Source: Chloroflexota bacterium (lineage in GTDB: Bacteria > Chloroflexota > Dehalococcoidia > SM23-28-2 > RBG-16-64-32). Taken from it: a stretch of DNA of 7,997 nucleotides. A program made the position numbers and the translations under genes. The stretch is from contig VBJT01000106.1 of the NCBI GenBank assembly GCA_005880075.1, forward strand, positions 1 to 7,997, in the 5' to 3' direction. The notes under the pieces are model-generated. The model ran no database searches and was not told the DNA's origin. It was given only the letters and a program-made list of their open reading frames with translations. Positions within the stretch are counted from its first letter, which is position 1. Each line of letters begins with the position of its first letter. Positions 1 through 5,404 of the stretch are shown piece after piece.

Positions 1-425
1 CGCTGCGACCAGCTGATGTTGTTGAAGAAACCGTTGTAGTTATCCCAGATGCGTCGTGTCTCCGGCGTGATGGCGCTGTGCATGGTGGTTAGCATTCGCA
101 TGTCCGGGAGGAGATGCGAGATGGCGATGACCTCTTCGCCTGCATGGTTGTGAACGAGGTCGTAGTGATGAGCATCCTCAAGGGCCAGGGAGGCGTGCAG
201 AGAAGAGTAGACGCTCTTCGCATAGAAATCTCCCGTTCCGCGGAGGCTGCGGGGGAAGCATGACTTAAGCCGAGCGGAAGTCCTCGAATCTCCCGAGGCC
301 CACAGCGTGACGTCGTGCCCCTGGCGGACGAGTTCCTCGATCAGCAGGTGCACAACCGCCTCCGTGCCACCGTATGCGGGGGGTGGCACAGTTTCCCACA
401 GAGGTGCAATCTGTAGGATTTTCAT
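1..425 (-). CDS. Glycosyltransferase family 4 protein, N-terminal part (runs off the left edge)
   Basis: About 141 N-terminal residues are visible; the rest lies beyond position 1. The protein starts MKILQIAPLWETVPPPAYGG, followed by TEAVVHLLIEELVRQGHDVTLWASGDS at residues 21-47. That is the first Rossmann beta-alpha unit of GT-B fold, GT4-type glycosyltransferases, with the glycine-rich turn (Y18-G19-G20-T21) near the acceptor site. Further on are YDLVHNHAGEE (88-98) and a TTMHS strand (113-117), both usual in the N-terminal acceptor domain. The family transfers a sugar from a nucleotide-sugar donor; the donor-binding EX7E region is not in this window, so donor and acceptor cannot be named. 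The start at 425 is supported by a strong upstream ribosome binding site. A cytoplasmic enzyme is expected, as no signal peptide or membrane segment is visible. I am confident of the family but not of the substrate. Confidence 0.9.
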   Translation of the reverse strand, partial: MKILQIAPLWETVPPPAYGGTEAVVHLLIEELVRQGHDVTLWASGDSRTSARLKSCFPRSLRGTGDFYAKSVYSSLHASLALEDAHHYDLVHNHAGEEVIAISHLLPDMRMLTTMHSAITPETRRIWDNYNGFFNNISWSQ

Positions 426-429
426 CCTT

Positions 430-438
430 ACCTCCTCC
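430..438 (-). promoter_or_regulatory. Strong Shine-Dalgarno sequence of the glycosyltransferase
   Basis: On the minus strand the sequence GGAGGAGGT is followed by four bases and then the ATG at 425. Counted from the first GGAGG the spacing is about eight bases. It fixes the start codon. It also contrasts with several neighbouring genes that have no such site. Confidence 0.75.
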
Positions 439-501
439 GGCATTTGTTATGTGAAAAGACGCGCGCGTGCGGGAGTTTCCTGCGCCACGCCCAGGCTCAG
501 G

Positions 502-525
502 GTCCGGCCTCGGGGGTGGCCGGAC
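502..525. repeat. 8-bp GC-rich inverted repeat (possible stem-loop)
   Basis: GTCCGGCC (502-509) pairs perfectly with GGCCGGAC (518-525) around an 8-base loop. It lies in the non-coding stretch 426-656, about 75 bases upstream of the glycosyltransferase start. No T-run follows on either strand, so a classical intrinsic terminator is not supported. It could be a leader structure of the glycosyltransferase mRNA. The rest of 426-656 shows only the small repeat at 586-599 and no further gene. Confidence 0.4.
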
Positions 526-585
526 AGCTTATGGCCACTATATCGCGACAAGCCAAAAGGCGGCGCTTCCCGCGGTTGCATTTGA

Positions 586-599
586 ATAACAACCGTTAT
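586..599. repeat. Small inverted repeat ATAAC-N4-GTTAT
   Basis: ATAAC (586-590) and GTTAT (595-599) are perfect reverse complements around AACC. The site is AT-rich in a GC-rich setting and sits between the divergent glycosyltransferase and the 67-residue gene. It could be a regulator half-site pair, but a 5-bp arm can occur by chance. No known operator consensus is claimed. Confidence 0.2.
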
Positions 600-656
600 C
601 TCTCGTTCGGACTCGCCGCGTGAAGTGCGGTCGGACTATGATGATCGAGTACACAT

Positions 657-860
657 ATGCCGACGCTCGACCTTCGCTTTGCCTTCGACGAGAAGGGGAT
701 CAAGAACTTCGCGCCAAGTCTAGTGGGGCAGATGATGACTTACTGGGAGGACGATCGGCGGCTTGCCCGAGGGCGCGTCACCGCCGCCGAGGTGAAGCGG
801 GACCGTTACGGAAATCCGTACGTTGAGGTCGAGCTCGAACCAGCGGCTGCTCCCGCATAG
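657..860 (+). CDS. Small uncharacterised protein, 67 residues
   Basis: This is a short ORF with strong GC bias at third codon positions across its whole length, unlike the overlapping frames. The protein reads MPTLDLRFAFDEKGIKNFAP at the start and RYGNPYVEVELEPAAAPA at the end. It looks like two beta-rich edges around a central helix (about 20-45, VGQMMTYWEDDRRLARGRV). It has no signal peptide, membrane segment or cysteine. I do not recognise a family. No clear Shine-Dalgarno precedes the ATG at 657. A TATGAT box (637-642) lies 14 bases before it and could be the -10 element of a short-leader promoter. The gene stands alone and converges on the next minus-strand gene with 27 bases between the stops. 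It is probably real because of codon composition; its function is unknown. Confidence 0.6.
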   Translation: MPTLDLRFAFDEKGIKNFAPSLVGQMMTYWEDDRRLARGRVTAAEVKRDRYGNPYVEVELEPAAAPA

Positions 861-887
861 CCGGGCTCGGCGGCGCCCTAAGTAGCG

Positions 888-1184
888 CTAGCTAAGTCGC
901 AAAATCAGGGGCGTCAGGATGACCAGGATCAGCAGCAGTGATACTGCGACGATGACCCACTGAGGGAACACACCCACCCGGCGCGACGGCTGCCAGCCTG
1001 CGTACCCCGCCGCTTCCGACAAGTCATAATCGGGGTCGTCTGGTCCCGGAATGTAGGAGCCGTCGTCCTCCTCGTCATGGTGGTAGTCCTCGGGCGTGTC
1101 GTCCTCGAAGTCCTCCGGGTTGTCCCAATCGACGAAGTCGCCGTGTTTCGGGCCGCTGATATCGCCTCGCCGCGGTTCCTGCAT
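888..1184 (-). CDS. Small acidic single-pass membrane protein, 98 residues
   Basis: Residues 1-66 are hydrophilic and very acidic, rich in Asp, Glu, Pro, Gly and Tyr (for example DNPEDFEDDTPEDYHHDEEDD at 21-41). Arginines at 68-69 precede a hydrophobic helix at about 73-96 (VFPQWVIVAVSLLLILVILT and onward), which ends almost at the C-terminus. The arginines next to the helix suggest an acidic cytoplasmic domain with the C-terminal end outside, a tail-anchor-like layout. There are no catalytic motifs and I do not recognise a family. The ATG at 1184 has no Shine-Dalgarno but is preceded by TGC-TACACT and a 9-base gap, so a leaderless mRNA is likely. It lies 49 bases after the stop of the acetyltransferase upstream and so may have its own promoter in that gap. 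Confidence 0.7.
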   Translation of the reverse strand: MQEPRRGDISGPKHGDFVDWDNPEDFEDDTPEDYHHDEEDDGSYIPGPDDPDYDLSEAAGYAGWQPSRRVGVFPQWVIVAVSLLLILVILTPLILRLS

Positions 1185-1193
1185 GGCGTTTTC

Positions 1194-1202
1194 AGTGTAG
1201 CA
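1194..1202 (-). promoter_or_regulatory. Extended -10 box (TGC TACACT) for the acidic membrane protein
   Basis: On the minus strand TGC (1202-1200) and TACACT (1199-1194) form an extended -10 element. It ends 9 bases before the ATG at 1184. That spacing would place transcription initiation at or within a base or two of the start codon. No convincing -35 box is visible 16-18 bases upstream. Confidence 0.45.
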
Positions 1203-1233
1203 CCGCCGCGGAAGGTGAACTGGAGACCGATGC

Positions 1234-1851
1234 CTATCCGAGTTCCTTCACCATCAGGTGACGGCCGTCGATCCGTGTGTAGCGTTTATAGGCAGGGTCC
1301 GTCTTCGTTGCCACGATGCGGAACCCGTTGCGCTCGTAGAGCCGCCTCGCCGGGTTCGCCGTCGATGTCGTAAGCGAGATGAGGCGATAGCCTGCCGCCC
1401 GCGCCTCCGCTTCGGCGTAGCCTAGCAGCGCGCCGCCAATTCCCTGGTTGCGATACGCCGGGTCCACGTCGATTTCCGCGAGGTGAAAGGCGCCATTCGG
1501 TATCTTCGGTTGAACACGCACCCGGGCGCGAAGGCGTGTTAACAGCCTGAGAATGCCGAGCGGCCCGAACGTCGCAAGCGCGAGATAAACGAGCCGTGGC
1601 GTGACCCGCACGTCCTTGCGGTCGCCACCTGCCATAAGGATACCAACGACACGGCCATCCAGCTCTGCGATGACGGTATGGCGCCAACTCTGGGGACCGT
1701 CGGGCAGGCGGACCATGCCGGTGCCAAAGGCGATTGCCTTGTCCCGACTGCCGGCAATCCCGCTCGCTTCCTCACCTGGGTCCCCGCCGAACAGCTCTGC
1801 AATTCGGTCGGTGTCGCTCACGATCGCCTTCCGTATCGCAAGCCCTTCCAT
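1234..1851 (-). CDS. GNAT-family N-acetyltransferase, 205 residues
   Basis: This is an acyl-CoA-dependent acetyltransferase of the GCN5-related fold. The acetyl-CoA pyrophosphate loop (motif A) is R134-N-Q136-G137-I-G139-G140, preceded by the usual strand AEIDVDPAY (125-133). After it come AEAEARAAGYRLISLTTS (146-163) and the C-terminal NPARRLYERNGFRIV (166-180), motif B, with the tyrosine (Y172) that is often the general acid. The N-terminus (MEGLAIRKAIVSDTDRIAEL) is the usual first strand and helix. The insert at about 80-115 (VRVTPRLVYLALATFGPLGI...) is longer than in minimal GNATs and hydrophobic, perhaps a substrate or dimer element. The substrate cannot be told. No Shine-Dalgarno is present; a TATACT box lies 8 bases before the ATG. 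The gene is divergent from the R2-like gene. Confidence 0.9.
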   Translation of the reverse strand: MEGLAIRKAIVSDTDRIAELFGGDPGEEASGIAGSRDKAIAFGTGMVRLPDGPQSWRHTVIAELDGRVVGILMAGGDRKDVRVTPRLVYLALATFGPLGILRLLTRLRARVRVQPKIPNGAFHLAEIDVDPAYRNQGIGGALLGYAEAEARAAGYRLISLTTSTANPARRLYERNGFRIVATKTDPAYKRYTRIDGRHLMVKELG

Positions 1852-1859
1852 CAGGAAGC

Positions 1860-1865
1860 AGTATA
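1860..1865 (-). promoter_or_regulatory. -10 box TATACT directly upstream of the GNAT start
   Basis: TATACT matches the sigma70-type -10 consensus at five of six positions and is separated from the ATG at 1851 by 8 bases (GCTTCCTG). There is no room for a ribosome binding site, which fits a leaderless transcript. No good -35 hexamer is seen at the usual distance. Confidence 0.5.
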
Positions 1866-1937
1866 GCGACCCAATCCCCTATTTTCTGGGCACTAGGCAA
1901 GACGAGCACGCAGTTTGCGGCGACCCCAAACATCGCT

Positions 1938-1960
1938 CGATCGATGTTGCATATCGATCG
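1938..1960. repeat. Perfect 8-bp inverted repeat in the divergent promoter region (candidate operator)
   Basis: CGATCGAT (1938-1945) and ATCGATCG (1953-1960) are perfect reverse complements around a 7-base spacer. It lies between the divergent GNAT and R2-like genes, 20 bases upstream of the TTGACA box of the latter. The centre-to-centre distance of the arms is 15 bases, which would suit a dimeric regulator poorly or well depending on the family, so no regulator is named. Each arm also contains the palindrome CGATCG. Confidence 0.35.
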
Positions 1961-1979
1961 CCCAATGGCCCTATTTCCA

Positions 1980-2009
1980 TTGACACGCCGCGCGGAATTG
2001 TGCTTGAAT
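1980..2009 (+). promoter_or_regulatory. Sigma70-type promoter for the R2-like gene
   Basis: A perfect -35 hexamer TTGACA (1980-1985) is followed, after 18 bases, by the -10 hexamer TTGAAT (2004-2009). The -10 is preceded by a TGC extension (2001-2003). Transcription would begin near 2016 and give a leader of about 60 bases with a ribosome binding site. It is the best formed promoter in the window. Confidence 0.55.
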
Positions 2010-2060
2010 TGGGTGTACCCTCGAAACTTAGTGCGCGCTAAGTAAGTCGCCTATGGCGAC

Positions 2061-2069
2061 AAGGAAGGA
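2061..2069 (+). promoter_or_regulatory. Ribosome binding site that favours the ATG at 2077
   Basis: AAGGAAGGA ends 7 bases before the ATG at 2077, an ideal spacing. The alternative in-frame ATG at 2053 lies upstream of this site and has no comparable motif of its own. The start was therefore placed at 2077, which shortens the longest possible protein by eight residues. Confidence 0.6.
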
Positions 2070-2076
2070 CCCGGTC

Positions 2077-3153
2077 ATGGCGATCGACGTCGACACCCTT
2101 CAGAAGCTCCGGACTCCCATGGAGGTCGCCCCGCTAGACCTCAGCTGGCTCAACCTCAATGACGGCCATACCTACGGTCTGCGCGCCAAGCCCGGCAAGC
2201 GCGGCCTCACTCTCGACGAGATCGAGATCGGTCCGCCCGGCGAGGTCCCCGAGCAGTCCGACAACCGTTCAATCCGCGTCCGTGGTTCGCATCCGAGACC
2301 CGAGGCGCCGCGCGTGCCCGGCTCCTACGTCGGACGGGCCGATGTGTACTCCGATAATGCGCGCCTCCTGTACGAGGAAGCCGTGCAGCGTCAGTGGTCG
2401 TCCGCCACCGACATCCCGTGGAACGAGATCCAGCCGCTGCCAGACGACATCGAGCGGGCCATGTGCCAGCTCTGCACCTTCCTGACGGAGGTCGAGTTCA
2501 TCGCCGGGGACACGCCCGGCCAGTGGCTACCAAAGATCAACAGCGAGCACCACGAGACGAAACTCTTCCTGCTAACCCAGATCATGGACGAGGCCCGCCA
2601 CCTCGACGTCTTCCGGAAGCGGGCGTTCGCCAACGGCGGGGGGCTGCTCAGCTCGCTTCCTCAAGAGGGCTTGCGAGTGATCATCGAGGCGAAGGACTTC
2701 ACTGAGATGTCTGCGATAATGCACGTCGCGGCTGAGGGCTTCGTGCAATCGCTGTTCCGCATGGGCGAATATATCGGCCAGAACGACGCCGAGAAGCGGA
2801 TCTTCCGCATGTGCGGGCAGGACGAATCGCGACACCTGGGTTTCGGCGTAATGCACCTGAAGTACGTGATGGACAACGAGCCCTGGCGGCGTGAGGAGAT
2901 TCACCATTATCTAGACCGTGTAGAGACGACGCTCGCGCCGGACCCAACGGACGATCCGGTCAGCTTCGCACTATTCGAGGCGCTTGCCATACTCATGGGC
3001 GGCGGCATCAAGAACATCGACAGCGGGATCAACATGTCGATGCAGGTGCAGAAGAAGCGCGTGAACGAGTACATGCACCGCCTGAACGTCGCCGGCCTCG
3101 GCGACCGGCGCGAGCGCATGAACCCGATGCTGAAGCAGTTCCTGGACAACTAA
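2077..3153 (+). CDS. R2-like ferritin-fold di-iron protein (ribonucleotide reductase R2 / R2lox superfamily)
   Basis: The 358-residue protein, numbered from the ATG at 2077, carries a complete four-carboxylate, two-histidine metal set in helix order. E140 (in TEVEFIAGD) is followed by E172-A-R-H175, E220 (in HVAAEGF) and E250-S-R-H253. This pattern defines the ribonucleotide reductase R2, R2lox and related di-metal oxidases. The stretch LLTQIMDEARHLDVFRKRAF most resembles R2-like ligand-binding oxidases. Residues 1 to about 100 are an extension with an unclear fold. The position of the radical tyrosine of class Ia R2, four after the first His, is F179. The Val and Tyr that cross-link in R2lox correspond to A143 and M215 in my by-eye alignment. 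So it is neither a standard R2 nor a typical R2lox. No large-subunit gene or reductase lies nearby. The protein should be cytoplasmic. A di-metal oxidase or oxygenase is likely; the substrate is unknown. Confidence 0.85.
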   Translation: MAIDVDTLQKLRTPMEVAPLDLSWLNLNDGHTYGLRAKPGKRGLTLDEIEIGPPGEVPEQSDNRSIRVRGSHPRPEAPRVPGSYVGRADVYSDNARLLYEEAVQRQWSSATDIPWNEIQPLPDDIERAMCQLCTFLTEVEFIAGDTPGQWLPKINSEHHETKLFLLTQIMDEARHLDVFRKRAFANGGGLLSSLPQEGLRVIIEAKDFTEMSAIMHVAAEGFVQSLFRMGEYIGQNDAEKRIFRMCGQDESRHLGFGVMHLKYVMDNEPWRREEIHHYLDRVETTLAPDPTDDPVSFALFEALAILMGGGIKNIDSGINMSMQVQKKRVNEYMHRLNVAGLGDRRERMNPMLKQFLDN

Positions 3154-3156
3154 GAA

Positions 3157-3175
3157 TCGCGGGTGTCCCCCGCGA
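3157..3175 (+). terminator. Stem-loop just after the R2-like gene (7-bp perfect stem)
   Basis: TCGCGGG (3157-3163) pairs with CCCGCGA (3169-3175) around a 5-base loop and begins 3 bases after the stop codon. No T-run follows, so it may act as a 3'-end stabiliser or first part of a tandem terminator together with the next hairpin. Confidence 0.4.
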
Positions 3176-3182
3176 CGGCACA

Positions 3183-3217
3183 GCGCCCCGGCCGCCCCTC
3201 CGGGGCGCATTTGCTTC
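3183..3217 (+). terminator. Probable intrinsic terminator of the R2-like gene
   Basis: GCGCCCCGG (3183-3191) pairs perfectly with CCGGGGCGC (3200-3208) around an 8-base loop, and is followed by the T-rich stretch ATTTGCTT. A 9-bp GC stem plus a short U-rich tail fits a Rho-independent terminator, though the tail is not uniform. Confidence 0.55.
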
Positions 3218-3246
3218 CGCCTCCCTAGACTGCCTTCTCAGTCCCC

Positions 3247-3255
3247 TGCTAGGCT
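3247..3255 (+). promoter_or_regulatory. Extended -10 box (TGC TAGGCT) for the lipoprotein gene
   Basis: TGC (3247-3249) and TAGGCT (3250-3255) lie 9 bases before the GTG start at 3265, with the same geometry as the box before the acidic membrane protein. The box also contains an in-frame TAG stop, so no start further upstream is possible. There is no Shine-Dalgarno, hence a leaderless mRNA is likely. No clear -35 box is seen. Confidence 0.45.
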
Positions 3256-3264
3256 AATTCTGAA

Positions 3265-4251
3265 GTGTATCGCCTGCTTCCCCTCGTCACCCTAGTTCTC
3301 GTACTTGCGGTTGCCTGCGGCGGATCCGGCGGTGCCGAACAGAACGGCAACGGGAAAGGCAGCGGCAGCAATGGCGGCGCCGCGCCCGATGGCCTCAGTC
3401 TGGTTGTCTACAAAGACACTGTTGCCAACGCGGCCTTCGCGGAGCTTCCTCCCGCTCAACGCTTCTGGCAGTTCACGGGAGAGACCGACAAAGACTTTCT
3501 GCTGGCCCTCTCGTGTACCAAGGATGGAAAGCGCGCCGCGTACTTGATGCAAAGCACGGATGGCGGCCTGCGCCTGAAGCTAAGCGACAGGTCCGAGGCG
3601 ATCACGATCCCCGGGCAATCATCAGGCATAACCTGGGCCCCGGACGGCTCGAAGATAGCGTTGACCACCTTCGACACGAAGACCTCGGTCAATCAGCTAG
3701 AACTTGTCGATGCTTCGACGGGTCAGATCTCGACCGTCTCAACAAGCAAGGGCGCGATCGGACCGCCCCGCTGGTCGCCGGACGGCTCACGCATCGTTTT
3801 CGACGCTTCGGACGGTACGCTGAACCAGATTTTCGTGTACAAGATCGGTGATCCCGCGGCAAGTAAGCTCAAGGAACGTCCCGACAACGCGTTTGCTCCA
3901 GATTGGTCGCCGGACGGCTCGGCGTTGGTTTTCGTGGCGCTCGGCCCAGGCCAAATCCACCAGCTTTTCAAGATGAATGCAGACGGCTCCAATGAAACCC
4001 AAATTACGAGCTCTAATGTGACGAAAGCATTTCCACGCTGGGCCCCGGATGGCTCGCTAATCGCGTTCGCCGGCACGGTTGCCGTGCCCGTGGCTTCGGA
4101 GAGACCCGCGCTCGTCCACAACCTGGGTGTCTTCACCGTGAAGCCCGACGGTAGCGACGAGCGCAACTTGACAGACATCCAAAGGGATGCGCGTCTTGGC
4201 GGCTGGTGCATCAGCGGCCCGTGGCTTAACGAGAACTGGAACCCGAAGTAG
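3265..4251 (+). CDS. Lipoprotein with TolB/PD40-type beta-propeller repeats, 328 residues
   Basis: The N-terminus MYRLLPLVTLVLVLAVACGG is a lipoprotein signal peptide. A15-V16-A17-C18 acts as the lipobox, with C18 the lipidated residue, so the protein should be anchored outside the cytoplasmic membrane. A Gly/Ser/Asn-rich linker (19-40) follows. The body is a chain of PD40 (WD40-like) blades. The signature W-(S/A)-P-D-G-S recurs at W124, W170, W214 and W259, a spacing of 44-46 residues, each followed by a hydrophobic strand such as RIVFDAS or LIAFAGT. Weaker blade marks are CTKDGKRAAYL (84-94) and VKPDGSDERNLT (292-303), so about six blades, as in the TolB C-terminal domain. Such propellers bind partners or ligands; nothing here shows an enzymatic role. 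GTG is the only possible start because a TAG stop lies five codons upstream in frame with no other start between. Confidence 0.85.
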   Translation: MYRLLPLVTLVLVLAVACGGSGGAEQNGNGKGSGSNGGAAPDGLSLVVYKDTVANAAFAELPPAQRFWQFTGETDKDFLLALSCTKDGKRAAYLMQSTDGGLRLKLSDRSEAITIPGQSSGITWAPDGSKIALTTFDTKTSVNQLELVDASTGQISTVSTSKGAIGPPRWSPDGSRIVFDASDGTLNQIFVYKIGDPAASKLKERPDNAFAPDWSPDGSALVFVALGPGQIHQLFKMNADGSNETQITSSNVTKAFPRWAPDGSLIAFAGTVAVPVASERPALVHNLGVFTVKPDGSDERNLTDIQRDARLGGWCISGPWLNENWNPK

Positions 4252-4256
4252 AGGCG

Positions 4257-4279
4257 GCCGGCGCTAAGAAGCTGCCGGC
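4257..4279. terminator. Possible bidirectional stem-loop between convergent genes
   Basis: GCCGGC at 4257-4262 and again at 4274-4279 is self-complementary and can form a 6-bp stem with an 11-base loop. It spans the end of the membrane-protein gene, whose stop is at 4264-4266, and lies just after the lipoprotein stop. There is no T-run, so the terminator call is weak. Confidence 0.25.
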
Positions 4280-5358
4280 GTTGAGATGGTGCCGGAGGCC
4301 ACTTGAGTCTGCTCTACGACGCCCGGGTGATGGCGGCGCCAGAGTGCCCCGGCGAAAGCGCCGGCCACGAAGGGCAGGACGACTGACAGGAAGCGGTAGA
4401 CGAGGACTGCTGCCACAACTCTCGCTTCGTTCCCGCCGAAACCGACCAGCGCCGTCGTTAGCCCCACCTCGACCACGCCGATACCGTTCGGCAGGATCGG
4501 TATCCCGCCGAGGATGCGGATGATTGACCAGGCGGCGAAGGACTCCGCGATGCTGACTTCGTCGCCGCCGATACCAACGGCTCTCAGGCTTACAAGCAGG
4601 ACGAGGTAGACCGCCAGGTGGCCGCCGTAGGTCGTCACAGTCAGCCAGTGCCAGCGCTCACGCAGCAAACTGATTGCGTCAGCCCGAAAACGCGCGAACT
4701 GCTCGCCGGACCAGCCCACCGGGCCACGACGCACGAGTCGCAACGCCTTTGAGGCGATCGCAGCGCTTCTGTCGCCCAGTGTCCGGGCGACAGAAGCGCT
4801 GCGGAAGACGAGAAGCACAATGCCGATTCCGCCAAGCATCACGAGGACGCCCATGAGGGACAGGGTTTCCAAGAACGGATCGCTCTCGCCCGAAATCCAG
4901 AGAAGGACGAAGGCGATCGGCGGGAAGGAGAGCGTTACGAGCTGCGTCCAGACGGTCACCAGGCCGAGCGCCAGCGTGATCCGGCTGCGGCTGAAACCCC
5001 AGGCGCGAAGCATCAGATACGAAATTCCGAGGCCCACCGTCGGCCCACCGGGAGCTATTGTTGTCGAAGCAGTCGCGGCGAGAGTGGACGCCAGCGCGGC
5101 ACGATACCGGATTCCCGGCAGGGCGGCCATCAGGGAAGGCCCGTAACTGAGGATGTTGATGACAGAGACGACAGCCAAGACGCTCAACTCGAACCAGGAG
5201 AGGCTTTTCAGCACGTCCCACAGATCGCCGTAGCTCACGAAGCGCGGCAGAAAGATGATCAGTGCGGTGATTATGAAGACGGTCAGCCCGAATGAGAGCA
5301 GGGCGGCGAGGAGCCGCGGTCGACGGCTGGCTGGGGTTGCGACCTGAGTGTCCGCCAT
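4264..5358 (-). CDS. LPG-synthase-type (UPF0104) integral membrane protein, flippase-like
   Basis: This is a 364-residue polytopic protein starting MADTQVATPASRRPRLLAAL. Hydrophobic segments lie near 17-38, 55-72, 85-104, 125-155, 166-184, 238-262, 268-286 and 296-338. The family signs are APGGPTVGLGISYLMLRAWG (102-121) and GGIPILPNGIGVVEVGLTTA (284-303), which correspond to the conserved P-G-G and P-x-G-(I/L)-G-x-x-E motifs of the lysylphosphatidylglycerol synthase transmembrane domain (PF03706). No C-terminal aminoacyl-transferase domain is present, so it is the membrane part alone. Stand-alone members are mostly uncharacterised and are thought to handle lipids or lipid-linked molecules. 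A cytoplasmic loop (185-237) contains the 15 codons of a perfect palindrome. The frame is open upstream to 5625, but that extension overlaps the ankyrin gene. The ATG at 5358 has a TAGACT box 8 bases before it. Confidence 0.85.
   Translation of the reverse strand: MADTQVATPASRRPRLLAALLSFGLTVFIITALIIFLPRFVSYGDLWDVLKSLSWFELSVLAVVSVINILSYGPSLMAALPGIRYRAALASTLAATASTTIAPGGPTVGLGISYLMLRAWGFSRSRITLALGLVTVWTQLVTLSFPPIAFVLLWISGESDPFLETLSLMGVLVMLGGIGIVLLVFRSASVARTLGDRSAAIASKALRLVRRGPVGWSGEQFARFRADAISLLRERWHWLTVTTYGGHLAVYLVLLVSLRAVGIGGDEVSIAESFAAWSIIRILGGIPILPNGIGVVEVGLTTALVGFGGNEARVVAAVLVYRFLSVVLPFVAGAFAGALWRRHHPGVVEQTQVASGTISTPAAS
4759..4803. repeat. 19-bp perfect inverted repeat inside the membrane-protein gene
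   Basis: Bases 4759-4777 (CGCAGCGCTTCTGTCGCCC) pair without mismatch with 4785-4803 around the 7-base loop AGTGTCC. The element is 45 bases long and coincides exactly with codons R186 to A200 of the gene on the minus strand (RSASVARTLGDRSAA), in the loop after a membrane helix. A stem this long is not expected by chance in coding sequence. Either strand's transcript would fold into a strong hairpin. No T-run follows. Confidence 0.85.
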
Positions 5359-5366
5359 ACAGGACA

Positions 5367-5372
5367 AGTCTA
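5367..5372 (-). promoter_or_regulatory. -10 box TAGACT upstream of the membrane-protein start
   Basis: TAGACT lies 8 bases before the ATG at 5358 on the minus strand, in the 46-base gap after the ankyrin gene. There is no Shine-Dalgarno in the gap. It would give a leaderless transcript in addition to any read-through from the genes upstream. No -35 match is seen. Confidence 0.4.
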
Positions 5373-5404
5373 ATGGACTCAGCGAGAGTTCGAGTGCGTG
5401 ACTT

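Noticed and set aside
307..585. 92-residue plus-strand ORF opposite the glycosyltransferase start
   Set aside because: It runs antisense to the well supported GT4 N-terminus and through non-coding sequence, with no protein-like pattern.
620..826. Overlapping 68-residue ORF on the plus strand
   Set aside because: Its frame lacks the GC3 bias that the 657-860 frame shows and yields Arg/Ala-rich sequence, so it is treated as a shadow.
3634..4056. Repeated DNA motif TGG-(T/G)-C-(G/C)-CCGGA-(C/T)-GGCTC, four copies
   Set aside because: It is explained by the W-(S/A)-P-D-G-S signature of successive beta-propeller blades at 44-46 residue spacing, not by a mobile or CRISPR-like repeat.
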